From Caprimulgus europaeus (Eukaryota > Chordata > Aves > Caprimulgiformes > Caprimulgidae), in the NCBI GenBank assembly GCA_907165065.1, contig OU015524.1, positions 34,043,295-34,107,294 of the forward strand: a stretch of 64,000 bases of DNA, written 5' to 3'. Below are positions 48,079-58,580 of the stretch, one piece after another (the first letter of the stretch is position 1; every line of letters begins with the position of its first letter). The position numbers and the translations under genes were made by a program. The notes under the pieces are model-generated. The model saw only the letters and a list, made by a program, of their open reading frames with translations, ran no database searches and had not been told where the DNA came from.

Positions 48079-49147
48079 GTAGGTGTCTCCTCCTCGGTCC
48101 TGGCTTCGAGAGCAGGTCCGAGCCTCAGGCCCAGGAACATGGGCATGGGTAGATGTTGTCTTCTGTGACCCTTGGGTGGATTTCTCCGCTTTACAGAGTT
48201 TTGATGGCACAGTGCTATCACATTTGGCTGTGTCTTTGCTGTTGCCATCAATGCAGAGCACTAGATAGAGACATCTGAGGGCCAGTCTCCACTCATCCAT
48301 CATTCACCGTCTGACTTGCATTCTCTGCTCTGTGGGAAAGAGATCCTCAAAGCCCCAGACCCCAGTCAGGTCATGCTGCAGTCTCCCATGGCACAAGGAC
48401 ATATTTTACAGGGCAGCCACTGGACACTGCATATTAGCCACATGCCCACAGAAGTAAGAGGATTTCAGGGGGCTTCAGTGCTTTCCAGAGCTGAATGCCA
48501 AGTTCCATTCCTAACTAGTTGCTAGTAAAATCTATAACTCTGTCCACTACCCTGAATCCTAGATCATCCCATTGATCTACCTTGGGATGCTGGGGAGAGA
48601 AGCATGGTCAACAGCTCACAACTCTCCCCATTCCCACAACCCTATGGTTTCTTTACTCCCTTCAGGAGTTTGGACCCTGTATTTCATCAGGAAGTACAGA
48701 TCCCCCTTCTCCTATGTTTGCATGGTTTCACACAACCCTCTTGTCCCATGAAGTGACAAGTGTCACTGGTGTATACCCCAGGATACTCACTGTCTCAGAT
48801 TTCCTGTGTCTCATTTTGATATCCCTCTTCGATACCCAAGCTTTAGCTCCCAGTGAGTGCTCCAGAAAGGAACAGGTTGGATTGCAGGAAGGGTTCCCCT
48901 GTATGGTCCCAGGATCACCCCTCACGTGGGGTTTTCTTAAGATCGGTTGCTGCTTGGGTCAGAGTCAGCACGTTGTTCCATCACCAAGGCAGACACCAAG
49001 CATTGCTGTTTCACAGGGATGCTGCTGGAAGATTGGTGCATCTGTGACCTTTCTTAATGTGTTTGTTTTATTTTCAGGCTTTGATTGTGATTTGAGATTT
49101 GAGAGAGTACTAGCTGTTCTGACTTGTTTTTCTGTTTCCTCTTGCAG
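48079..49147 (+). other. MDGA1 intron between FNIII and microexon
   Basis: A 1,069-nt intron, GTAGGT to CTCTTGCAG. A 198-codon open frame covers its second half and runs across the microexon in a different frame. Its peptide resembles no domain I know and I treat it as chance. No repeats were recognised. Confidence 0.8.
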
Positions 49148-49171
49148 CAATCAATTATCCCAACCCAACAG
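49148..49171 (+). CDS. MDGA1: MDGA1 24-nt microexon: FNIII-MAM linker
   Basis: Only 24 nt, phase 1-1, between TTTCCTCTTGCAG and GTAAGC. CA completes Pro, then INYPNPT, then G that joins AT of the MAM exon to give Asp. The resulting MEPINYPNPTDNTC matches the human linker EPINSPNLSDNTC as I recall it, residue for residue in length, which is why I accept so small an exon. It encodes the hinge between the FNIII and MAM domains. Skipping would remove eight residues without a frameshift. The UGC just before the acceptor AG is the kind of signal used by the neuronal splicing factor SRRM4, so neural regulation is possible but not shown. Confidence 0.93.
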
Positions 49172-52100
49172 GTAAGCAACAAGACGGTTGTATTTATGTT
49201 TTGAATGTAACGCATGTTAGTCACGTGCTCCTGCAGATCAGACAAGCCAAACAGCTGGAATACACAGCTGACTACGCCAAATATTTTTCCCCAAAAGAGG
49301 ATGAAACTGCATGCACTAATGCTTCCAGTAAGTAATGCCACTTGTTGTACCTCAGGTTATTGCCAGGAGATATACACCAGAGATACACCTCCCACTCACA
49401 CCTGATATTTCTGTGACCGGATGGGCTGTGATTTTGAACAAACCCTCCCCATAATAATAGCTGTTTGCATCCAGTAAGCAGGTTATTAAATGTTCCCTAA
49501 AAGACCTGTATTTAAGGAATGTATATCCCCCATCCTCTTCAGACCAAGAAGGATACCGCTTGACATCTCTGCAGGCTGGTATGGAGCAGTTTCCAGCTCA
49601 GATCTGGCTCTTCTTGCACACTCCTTGAGCACAGTCCCTTTCTTCTTCCCCTCTAGTGTCATCACTGTTTACATGCTTTTTTACCTTTTGGTCATTCCTG
49701 CCAAGATGCAGACCCATCTTTACTGTGCATCCAGAGTTCTGATTGATTTTGGGAGCAGAATACCCAGCGTCTCAGAATGATGGCCTTTGACGAGAACATG
49801 AGGCTGCCCATCGAGCGTAAAAGAGTACTTGTAGCGTGCTCTAAGTAGTGGTGGTGGAGTGACCTTTAGGGGATGAACAAAGTCCCTTTGCTTTGATTGT
49901 TGGACATAAGCCCAAGCAAAGCTCTTGGGCAGAGGTGGGCAAACTACTTGCTGGTGGTCCATGGGGAGCAGGTGGTTCCATGTAGCTGTTTCTTTCTCCA
50001 TGTTTCCTGCTGCTGAGTCAATATTCAGTCTTTTTAGTTATTATTGTGTCTGTGTAGGCAAGTGCTACTGCTGCACTGCAGGGTAGTAGTGGGAGGGAGA
50101 AGCCAGGATTAGGCAACAGCAGCCAGAAATCAGGGTATGGGGTTGCCTTGTTAAGGCAGCCAGGAGGCATTCACTCTTGCAAGTTCACACTCTGAGGATG
50201 GTTTGGTGAACTATACTCTGTCTGAGAGCAGGAGCTGCTTATAGAGTCAGAGGGATTTTGTGGCTCTAATTCATTATTCCCTTTGGTTTGCTTTTCCCCC
50301 ACTCTCTGATCCTCTTTAAACATTCTTCATAGGAGACTTGCTGGGAAACACTGAGCCTATTGCCAGAGACCCACTCCAGAATGTGTCCCTCGGTACTCGC
50401 TGGAGGGGACAGACATCCCAGCCTGCAGGAGGAAGTGACAAAATCTGGCCTTTTGCTAATTGCTTTTATACTACATAAATCACTGGTAAAGCCAGAGCAA
50501 CTTCGGTCCTAACTGTGTCAGTGTCTTGGGGTCTTTGTAAACTGAGCCTTCAGACTGCTCGCCTGGGGTTGCTTTGGCAGCTTGATTGAGACCAGAACGG
50601 CTGCATGAAATTTGCCTATGGTGGAGAGTGACTCAGTCACACTTGTATTTTCATGCAGTAAACTCAACACTTAGGATTTCTCCTTGATGCAAGTTACCCA
50701 GCCTGTGCTGGATATTGTCACTTCTGGGCTTAGTCATCAGGGTTCACACCTTGAGATAGACTGCCTAAAGTTGCACCCACCACACTTGCTTTCAGAGCTA
50801 CCCCTTCCTTTCAGACCTGCTGCCAGTGAAATAGGAGCCCAAAGGCTCTTAGCACTGTCTCTGGGTCACAGCTAAGTTCCCACACTCTCATCCCACTGAC
50901 ATAGAAATCCTTGTGACTACCTCTTATTTTCCCACTTCCCCTACAACCATCAGCCCCAGGGAAAAGGGTTGGGACAGGATTGTAAAGGTATCCTCATGCT
51001 AGGCTTCCCAGCCAAGTTCTGGGAGCAAACATTGAGAGCTCTCAAGTGAAAGGCAAAGATTAGATGATTAATGCCTCTGGCAGCCTGATCCAAGGGCATG
51101 CACAATGGTGATTAATTTACAAACTCTGAGAGTCACTTAATACAATTATTTCTTCATGCATTTTCTCTCTCGGCGTAATAAGATGTTAATGACATTGGGG
51201 CAGGCATGCATGTGGCATAGTTACAGAGCCAGATACTGGGGTTATAAAGCAAAAGCAAAGTAAAAGTAGAGGAAGTGAACAAAAGACAGTAAGGATTTCA
51301 GATATTTAGAGGTTAGCAGTAAGACTGACTGTAACTCTTAGAAATCAGTTAATCTGGTTCTAAAATCCAAAATTTGTCTTTAAAAAAGCTGCCTTAGAAT
51401 TATCTTAGTGCTAAGATATTAGCTTGAAGATCTCTTAGAATAACTGATCATTTTAATGTCATGGCTAAATTCCCGCTCTCCCTGCTCCCCCCCCGCCCCA
51501 AGCCTCAGGTGCTAGGGAATCTAATCTGTCCTTTTTAGCTCTCCCCTGAAATTTCATTTGGATATAGCCTTCACTTTCTAACCCAAACTCTGCAGTGCTG
51601 TCCCGCAAGCTATTCCACCTCATCAGCAGTGGATTGTTTGGTTTCCCTGGTTCTAGCAGATGTAGCCTTGAAACCTTGGTGATGAGGGCATTAAGAAGCA
51701 TATGGGATTGCTGGTTTGTTGTTTTTTTTTTTTCTCTTGGCCAGTGTGTCTTGCCCTTCCAGAGCAGCAACACTTATTTCTCATATATCTGCAGTCTGGC
51801 TGTGTATGGTGCTAAAATGTTCTGGGATCATGGACAAGTACAGCGTGTGGTGGTCAGTACCAGATACTGGTTGTTGTAGATTACTCTGGCTCACTGCTTA
51901 CTGTCTAGTGTTTGCATGTCCTGTCTCTGATAGTGACTCATAGTCCAGAGGAATCTGAGCTTGTTGCCCCAGTATGAACAAGTGGGATTGAGATGTGATC
52001 CTGGTGTTTAGAGTTGAATTCCTCAACTCTGTGCCTGTTCCTCAGGAACGTGTGTAATGAAAGGTTAAAAAAGGTGACTGTCACTAATTCCTTGTATCCT

Positions 52101-52344
52101 AATGGCAAATAGGATTGTCTGGGCTGTATTGTCCCCTTGTCGCAGATGGAGATATTAAAGCAGATGGCAACCCAATATGACCCGGCCAGTTACAGCACTG
52201 TGAAGCTTCCTTCCATTAGTGGTTATAAATGCTTTAGAAATTTACTATGGAAAAGGCTGTTAAATGCTATTTCTTATATCTCAACATACTTTGAGGTCAC
52301 AATAGAGTTTTCACTGTCTTCATCTTTGTCATAGTTTAACTTGT

Positions 52345-52386
52345 CTGGTAGCCAAAATTAACTCTATCCCAGCCAAAACCAGGACA
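52345..52386 (-). mobile_element. Piece of a bird ERVL-type LTR (fossil)
   Basis: On the minus strand the sequence reads TGTCCTGGTTTTGGCTGGGA then TAGAGTTAATTTT, which I recognise as the first bases of a common bird ERVL-family LTR. Only this LTR start is identifiable, with no internal region or partner LTR. It is a broken, old remnant lying against a MIR-like SINE. Confidence 0.55.
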
Positions 52387-52390
52387 GTCT

Positions 52391-52480
52391 TCTAAACGGG
52401 GAAACTGATCTCCAGAGAGACAGTGCTAGCCTGGGGGTCATGCAGCAGGTCTGCAACAGAGCTGAGGCTCAGAGCATGGC
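52391..52480 (-). mobile_element. MIR-like SINE fragment
   Basis: AACGGGGAAACTGATCTCCA, GGGGGTCATGCAGCAGGTCT and GCAACAGAGCTGAGGCTC follow the reversed MIR core (GGGGAAACTGAGGCACAGAG, GGTCACACAGCAAGT, GGCAGAGCTGGG). The copy is ancient. Confidence 0.55.
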
Positions 52481-53274
52481 CCCTTATGCTCCAAGCCAGT
52501 TTCAGTTATCAGACCACAGCTAAATGACGAAGGCAATTTAATTTGAGTGCACTCCATCTGCTATTCACTCATAGTCTGCAGCTAGAATAGGATTATTATT
52601 TTTTGCATTCATCTGGCAGCCAGAATTTCAGTACCAGGGATGGCTTCCCTCTAAGGACTTGAAATGAAAACCTCCATTATGTTTCTCAAGAAGGCAAAGC
52701 AACAAGAAATGCTAATAGCCACAGCAGAGGGTCTCTCCCCAGGGAATGCAGGGAGGTGTCTGTAACCAGGAACAAACATCTCTGCACTTTGAGCTGCTGC
52801 CACTGCAAAGCCTGCCAAGGAAATCTGTTCAGTGAAGACAGCGCTAAGTCCAGCCTTTGAGGAACCAGCTCCCCTGCCACCTCCACCTCGCCTCTAACAA
52901 TCCAGAGAACAACTTCTGTGTTCAATATTTAAATTCACTGTTTAATTTTTAAACAGGAAGCTTCCTTTGTGCCGCAGTGCTGAGCCAGGATCCCTGGCAG
53001 ATGGTTTGAGTCTGCAAGAAGGTTTGCTTTACACAGCCGAGGTCAACAGTTAGATCACCGCTGTGGCCTCTGAGACTTATCAGGTCATTTAAAGGTTTTC
53101 TTTGCAGCTGGATCTGCCAGGTTTCTCCTGGTGAACTTTGCTGATAACCATCCAGAGGTGACGTGCTGGCAGTGTCCCAAACCACACCAAACATCTCTTA
53201 GTTATTCTGGGCACCTCTGCTTCTAGCTTGGAGAAACACCAGAGCTTTGCCTTTGTGTTGCTTGTTTTAAATCA

Positions 53275-53495
53275 AAGGACCAGGAGTCAGAGCACTTGGG
53301 TTCTGTTTCCAGCTTTAGCATTGCCTGCTGTAACCTTAAACATATCTCTCTGTACTTTTACACATCTGTTTCCTCACATGTAATGCAGGAGATGCATAGA
53401 AAGAAGCATTGCTACCTCATGGAGGTGTTAAAAAGCCTTGTTCATTCGTTGTTGCAAAGTGGCTTGAGATTCCAAGCTAAGCAGAGGCAATGGGC
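53275..53495 (+). mobile_element. MIR SINE, near full length
   Basis: In order: CCAGGAGTCAGAGCACTTGG, GTTCTGTTTCCAGCTTTAGC, a CTGTAACCTTAAACATATCTCTCTG-type core (quoted in part), CATCTGTTTCCTCACATGTA, GCTACCTCATGGAGGTGTTA and TTGCAAAGTGGCTTGAGATT. Every MIR landmark from head to the AAAGCGCTTTGAGATT box is present in sense orientation. This is the clearest MIR in the window. Confidence 0.72.
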
Positions 53496-54514
53496 TTTAG
53501 TTATGAATTCCCACACAGCAAATGATGTTGCACATAAGCCTGATCAGTTTGTGGTACCTGGGGTGCATAGCACCCTTCTCTGTTTTATGCTCTCTGATAG
53601 AAGTGTTGCCTTCTGGAAGTATCTGCATCTGAGTGAGAGGAGAGGAGTCAGGGCCCTGTTTTGGCATTAAAAGAGCTCTCTTCAAGCTTTTGAGTCATCT
53701 TCTCTGAACAGTCTCATCCCATGGGTGTTGGGGGGCTTCTTACAATTGAGGCACAGTAGTCTATCAGTTGGCACAACCAGGCCTTGCCACTAAGCTGGGA
53801 ATACTGTTCTCGGTCCTCGTGTCTTGCACAGCACCCTCTGATCTCCACCTGGGCTTGGGCTTTCTCCTTGATCTGCTTCTCCTTTGGTTTCTGTGACTTG
53901 TCCTCTGTGGGTTTGCTCCCTTGCAATCAGTTACCTGGCTGGCCTCTGTGTTACAGCTTTCAGCTCTGCTTTCCACCTGTTATTCCCTGTTAAGGGAATT
54001 TTGTGCTGGAGAAACATGTCACCTTTCTCCTCTGAAGGTCCATGTGCCCAACAGGGTCAGAGGTGCAAACCATCCTAGTCCCTTTGATCGCAAAAGGACA
54101 GTTATGCTGGATCCTACTGTGTAGGATAATGCCATTGTAAGAGAAAACTTGGGTCTTCTAGCTGCAACTGGCAAACTGTGAGCTGGAGCTTGCAAATGTT
54201 TGTCTTCAGTCCGATGGAGAGAAGGTGGGTTGGCTGACCGATCCAGCAATATCAGAAAGCTCTGAGGACCAGTGGGTGTCTGGTGCAGCCGTGAACTCTG
54301 TTGTCTCAGCCAAGAGGGCTGGGGAAGGAAACGTTAAAAACTGCTTCCTTACTCTTTTCCCTCTCCACCTCCTTGTGCTGGGGATGAAATGGGCCCCCCA
54401 GCCCACACAATTGCCCTGCCTCAGACCCTGCAAGCATCTGCCCAGTCATCCACTCCCCTCTTTTCCCTCCTCTTTCAGCTCCAGCTGCCATGTAGCCCCT
54501 GTGCTCAGCACTTC

Positions 54515-54615
54515 AGAGCAGTGGCTAATTTGGATTAGGATGCTAATTAGAAATGAGCGGATTGAAGGGAAAGCATTTAGCCAGGGTTAATCAGAAGTTA
54601 AGTGGCCAGCGCAGC
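54515..54615. promoter_or_regulatory. Candidate conserved noncoding block
   Basis: GGCTAATTTGGATTAGGATG, CTAATTAGAAATGAGCGG and GGGTTAATCAGAAGTTAAG place several TAAT and bicoid-class GGATTA sites within 100 bp. Composition is enhancer-like. Conservation is untested. Confidence 0.25.
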
Positions 54616-56473
54616 CCAGCCGAGCTCCCGATGGCTGTACTTGGCTCACAGGAGCAGTGTTTCCTGCTGAGCTTACAGAAATCCCGGCTGCCCTGGTCCG
54701 TGAACCAAGCCCATGGCTTGCAGCACTGTCCCCAGCCTGTGGTGCTGAAGACCTTTTTGCAGGCCACAGCAGGAGGCTGCCTCCTCTTTTCTCACTGCTT
54801 TGGAGAGTGGTGGAGAGAGACAGGCAAGAATGAGGAACAACAGCATGGAGACCCCATTTCCCTGCCACAGGGGTCTGCAGGCTTTTGATTTCCAAATGGG
54901 AGGGGATAGGGAGAGCCTTAGCTGCAGGGTAGGAACATGAGGGGCAGCAGCTCAGAAAGAAGATGCTGTTCATTTCATGGGTAGTCTCCTCTCTGGTACA
55001 AGATGGCAGATTTTGATGTGCATGGTGGGTGTGTGAAGCTCCTACCATCACAGTATACCATGTCTGGAGCTTTTGGCCCTGTCATTGCAGAAAGCTCCTC
55101 TTGCCCATCCCGTCCTTGGTTCCCAGCCCATAGGTTGCTGACCCTGCTCTGCTGTGCATGTCCTACCAGTCAACCATGCTAAAATAGAGCCTCCTGCCCA
55201 GGAACCAGGGCAAACCTCCACTGAAGGAATGCAGGAGCCCATGTAGCCATTTGGGCTTCTCTTCATCTGAGCATAACAGAAACCCACCACAGCTGAGTCT
55301 TGCACATGATGCACATCCTAAGCCTTTAGCAAGAGCCTCATTTTCCTCTCTGTGTATTTTTCTTTCATGGTTTTTAAGTACTTTATATTTTGGTTTCATA
55401 GCACAACTCATTGCTCTTACATAAAGACAGAAGCTAGAGAGATCTATGCTTATTGTGTCTGTGTTACAAGGTCTGAGATCCCACTCTCAGCCCACCATCC
55501 AGCTCCAGTTTCTGCCCAGGGACCTTTCAGAACACAAAGCAATTTTCATGTCGGGTCTTGGACCTGTTTTCTCTTTTTCTTCTGCCTGTTTCCTCCATCC
55601 CTCTTCTACTGAGTCACCAGTGCAAACCTGGTTCATGGCCTTTGTTTTTGTGGCTCAGGAACTACCTTTTTACCACAAAGGTTACCATCTTCAGCCTGGT
55701 GAAGTCCAATTCATTCCAATCCCTGCAAGTTCATATTGGGTTATGTCTATGCACAAGATTTTTCACCTGTCTTACAATATTGCTGTAGGGTGTGACTATC
55801 TTGTGGTAGTAATAAAACTGAGCCCTATTGCACATGTGGTTGATCCTACATAAAAATCTTTTACCTACATGACTTATTTTGTTAGGGGAACCAGCATAAA
55901 CTGCAATATCAAATGTGCCTGTTAGCTGGTATAAATTGGATGTACTCTAGCTAAATGACACATTTGTAGGACTGAGCTGACCTCTTTTCCACAGCTGATT
56001 TTTTTTCATGTGTGCCATAGTTTAGTTTAATATATAGCCTAAAGAGGGGTCATCTGCTGGCGATTTTTTCTCTCTCCTGGGTAAATTATTCTACCATCAA
56101 GTTGTTCTGGTTTAAAAGCCTTTATGGCCTGTTTGCCTGTAATGGTCTTTTTACCCTCTTTCACGTTTTCACTCTCAGATCTCCCAGCAGAATCTCTCTT
56201 TGTCTTTAGCCCTAATAGCCACCTTCCATTTCCTCAGACCATCGCATCCATCAGCCTGGATTAACCCTTCCATAATCATACCAATCACAAATATATTCCT
56301 TTTCAGCCTCCTCCCGAGGTCGGGTGCTGCCCATCTCTCCCCAGCTTGATGCAGAGCTGCAGTGGTGGCATAGCAGTGCTGTGCAACTTGCTGCAAGCGC
56401 CTGGGCAGCCTCCAGGAGGAGGTTTGAAAAGCCACAGCTGACCAGCCCCTTCCTTCCCTTCCCTTCCCTGCAG

Positions 56474-56626
56474 ATAACACCTGCCGCTTTGAGGACGAGA
56501 AGATCTGTGGTTTCGTGCAAGACAAGATGGACAACTTTGACTGGACCCGGCAGAACGCCCTGACCCAGAACCCCAAGCGCACCGTCAACACGGGGCCCCC
56601 CACGGACATCAGCGGTACGCCAGAGG
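56474..56626 (+). CDS. MDGA1: MDGA1 exon: MAM domain, first exon
   Basis: This 153-nt phase 1-1 exon encodes about 51 residues after CCTTCCCTGCAG. AT completes Asp, giving DNTCRFEDEKICGFVQDKMD, then NFDWTRQNALTQNPKR and NTGPPTDISGTPE. The Cys4-x-Phe6-Glu7 start, Cys12 and FDW are the standard opening of a MAM domain, which in receptor-type proteins supports adhesion or multimerisation. It ends with G before GTAGGC, completing Gly with the next exon. It is more GC-rich than the flanking intron, and an unrelated open frame on the opposite strand reflects only that composition. Confidence 0.96.
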
Positions 56627-57791
56627 GTAGGCACACGTCTGGGTTTCTTTTGGCTTGCTGGGAGTCCTACAGCTCTGGGAGCTGGTGGAGTGCTGATCTG
56701 CTTTCCCTACAACACACTTCTCCTCTGCACAGGGTGCAGGGAGCAGGCAGTTAATTTACATGTTACTGATTGGCATTAAACACCCAATTAAAACACCCAC
56801 GACTTTGTTCAAGGGAATAGTGGGAGCATTAGTTCTTGTTACCAGCTAATTGTCTGCTGCTTAATGTCCTTGTCCCATTTGATGCTTGTTTTGAAGTAAA
56901 AAAATGGATAAACAGGTAAGGGAACATCTCTAAGACCTAGAAATGGCCCTGCTGTTTTTAGCCAACTGTTTACTCAAATAAGGTCCCCAGGAGGCAAACA
57001 GATCTCCTTAGTACCTAGAAGGAGCGTGAGAGACCAGGTGGGAGATGGCTGCATGGTGGCAGCAAGTGCCTCACCTCTACCTGGCAGAGACTGTTCACGC
57101 TAGCTGTGCATGGAGTACATGCTCCCATTTTAGCTGGGTATTACTTTCCCCTTCCTCTAATGAGGAAAGTAAATTTGTATGCAAGCACAGATCTTTGAAC
57201 TCAGAAAAAATGGGAAACATCCAATGGCCAGCTAAGGAAATGGCTTTTCCCATTAGTGTTCAGTACACCAGCCTGATTGAGCATTGAAAACGATGCCAAC
57301 AAATTAAATAGCTAATCTGTTCCTTCCTGGGTTGTTAACAACTACTTTGGTATTGTTCTCTTTAGATAACAATATTGTTTAGGCCAGATAGACAGAATTC
57401 TCTTTCGCTCTGCTTGAGGCAGCGAAATTAGGCTGGAATGGTTTCTCCCTCCTCTTTCTGGTTTTCTCCTTACCCAGTGCAGTGAGCTCTGGGTCTCCTG
57501 GTGCTGCAGGAGAAAGGCTCATTTTGCACCCAGACAGCTATGTGTGTGTGCGTGTTCAGGGACTCATCTGCTGCATGCGCTCACAGTGGATCTGCTGGTG
57601 TCTGTCTCTCCCTAAGTACTGCAGAGGCAGGGGAGGCACTGCGGACATCCTGCAATGTCTCTGGCCGGGGTCACAGTGGAGGAAGAGCAAGGCCATGTCT
57701 CTCAGAGAAGGAGTCGCTTGCATCCCATGGCTTGCAAGGAGGGAGAGCCAGTGCATGTTGCCTTTCCCCAGCTTTCCTTCTCGTTCTGTAG
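56627..57791 (+). other. MDGA1 intron between MAM exons 1 and 2
   Basis: A 1,165-nt intron, GTAGGC to CTCGTTCTGTAG. I see no repeat, gene or clear regulatory block in it. Confidence 0.8.
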
Positions 57792-57926
57792 GTTATTACA
57801 TGTTCATCGAGGCATCCCGACCCCGGGTGACAGGAGACAAAGCCCGGCTCATCAGCCCTCTCTACAACATTACTGCCAAGTATTACTGTGTCTCCTTCTA
57901 TTACCACATGTACGGGAAGCACATCG
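57792..57926 (+). CDS. MDGA1: MDGA1 exon: MAM domain, second exon
   Basis: This 135-nt phase 1-1 exon encodes about 45 residues. GT completes Gly in [13 protein letters not shown], then [19 protein letters not shown] and [12 protein letters not shown] follow. GYYMFIE, the RLxSP turn and the C-x-x-F-x-Y-H-M-Y-G core are the signature of the MAM central strands. Sequon NIT is present where I recall NAS in human, so the glycosylation site is kept. It ends with G before GTGAGT. The following exon, expected to begin (G)SLNLLV, is not found before 64000, so the rest of the MAM domain lies outside the window. Confidence 0.96.
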
Positions 57927-58489
57927 GTGAGTACCCTCCAGGAAAGGGTAACCCCAGCCTAGTGGGGGCTGTTGGGGAAGACCTCCAGCCTCTGCTCCTC
58001 CAGCCGTGCCTGCGGCCATGAGTCCTTCTCCAGTGCTTAAAGCGCCAGGGTGGACTGTTGCTTTCAGATACTTGTCCCTTACCGACAGCCCAGCAGTGTC
58101 AGGGTTGTGAGGCTGTTGCAGCCCATCCCTGAGGCAGTATCATGCAGTCAGCCATCACCCCTTCCCCTCTGGCTCACTCCTCTAGCATAAGGCTTCCTAC
58201 TCTCCACAAAAAAGAGCACTGTACCCATGTGCACACATTTCCCCTGCTCACAGCCACCTTCCTCCAGGCAGCAGAACACCAGGTGAACAGTCTGTCTGTC
58301 AGAGAAGAGGTGGAGGGGCCTTTGTGGGACTGGAGGGCTCTTTAGTGGCTGCAGCTATTCTGGAGTGGGCAGGATACGTGTTCCCTCAGCTGTGCCAAGG
58401 GGCTCTCTGCTCTGCCTGACTCCCTCCTCTCTAACCGTAAGCCTATGAGTGCAGCGAGCACCCCAGAAGTGCCTGGCACACTAATGAGT

Positions 58490-58580
58490 TTCCATATCCA
58501 GTCAAGGAGCAATTGCTAATTCGTCACCTCTTGATTATAATTTCATTAATTTGAATAATAGATGCACTCTTCCCACAGCA
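58490..58580. promoter_or_regulatory. Candidate conserved AT-rich block
   Basis: GCAATTGCTAATTCGTCACC and TTGATTATAATTTCATTAAT are followed by TTGAATAATAG. Several TAAT and ATTA homeodomain sites fall within 70 bp inside an otherwise GC-balanced intron. Composition-based guess only. Confidence 0.22.

Larger units (their letters stand above)
49172..56473 (+). other. MDGA1 intron between microexon and MAM exon 1
   Basis: A 7,302-nt intron, GTAAGC to CTTCCCTGCAG. It holds a short ERVL-type LTR piece (52345-52386), MIR-like SINEs at 52391-52480 and 53275-53495, and a candidate conserved block at 54515-54615. The region 49.2-52.1 kb and most of 54.7-56.4 kb show nothing I can name. CCTTC-rich pyrimidines (56440-56470) lead into the acceptor. 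Confidence 0.8.

Noticed and set aside
48582-49175. A 198-codon + strand open frame running through the microexon
   Set aside because: It is in a different frame from the microexon, begins inside an intron, and its peptide has no recognisable domain. The spliced MDGA1 reading explains the microexon fully.
49928-49964. CAGAGGTGGGCAAACTAC, reminiscent of a hAT (Charlie-type) terminal repeat
   Set aside because: No matching inverted terminus, target-site duplication or transposase remnant was found nearby. A single 18-base resemblance is too weak.
49720-50001. A 94-codon minus-strand frame with mixed composition
   Set aside because: No recognised domain and no splice or promoter context. It overlaps the weak hAT-like string but gives no support for a transposase.
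54587-55051. A 154-codon minus-strand frame
   Set aside because: Ser/Pro-rich and fully overlapped by + strand frames, with no homology recognised.
56175-56636. Minus-strand open frames overlapping MAM exon 1
   Set aside because: They are antisense shadows of a GC-rich coding exon whose + strand frame is clearly MAM.
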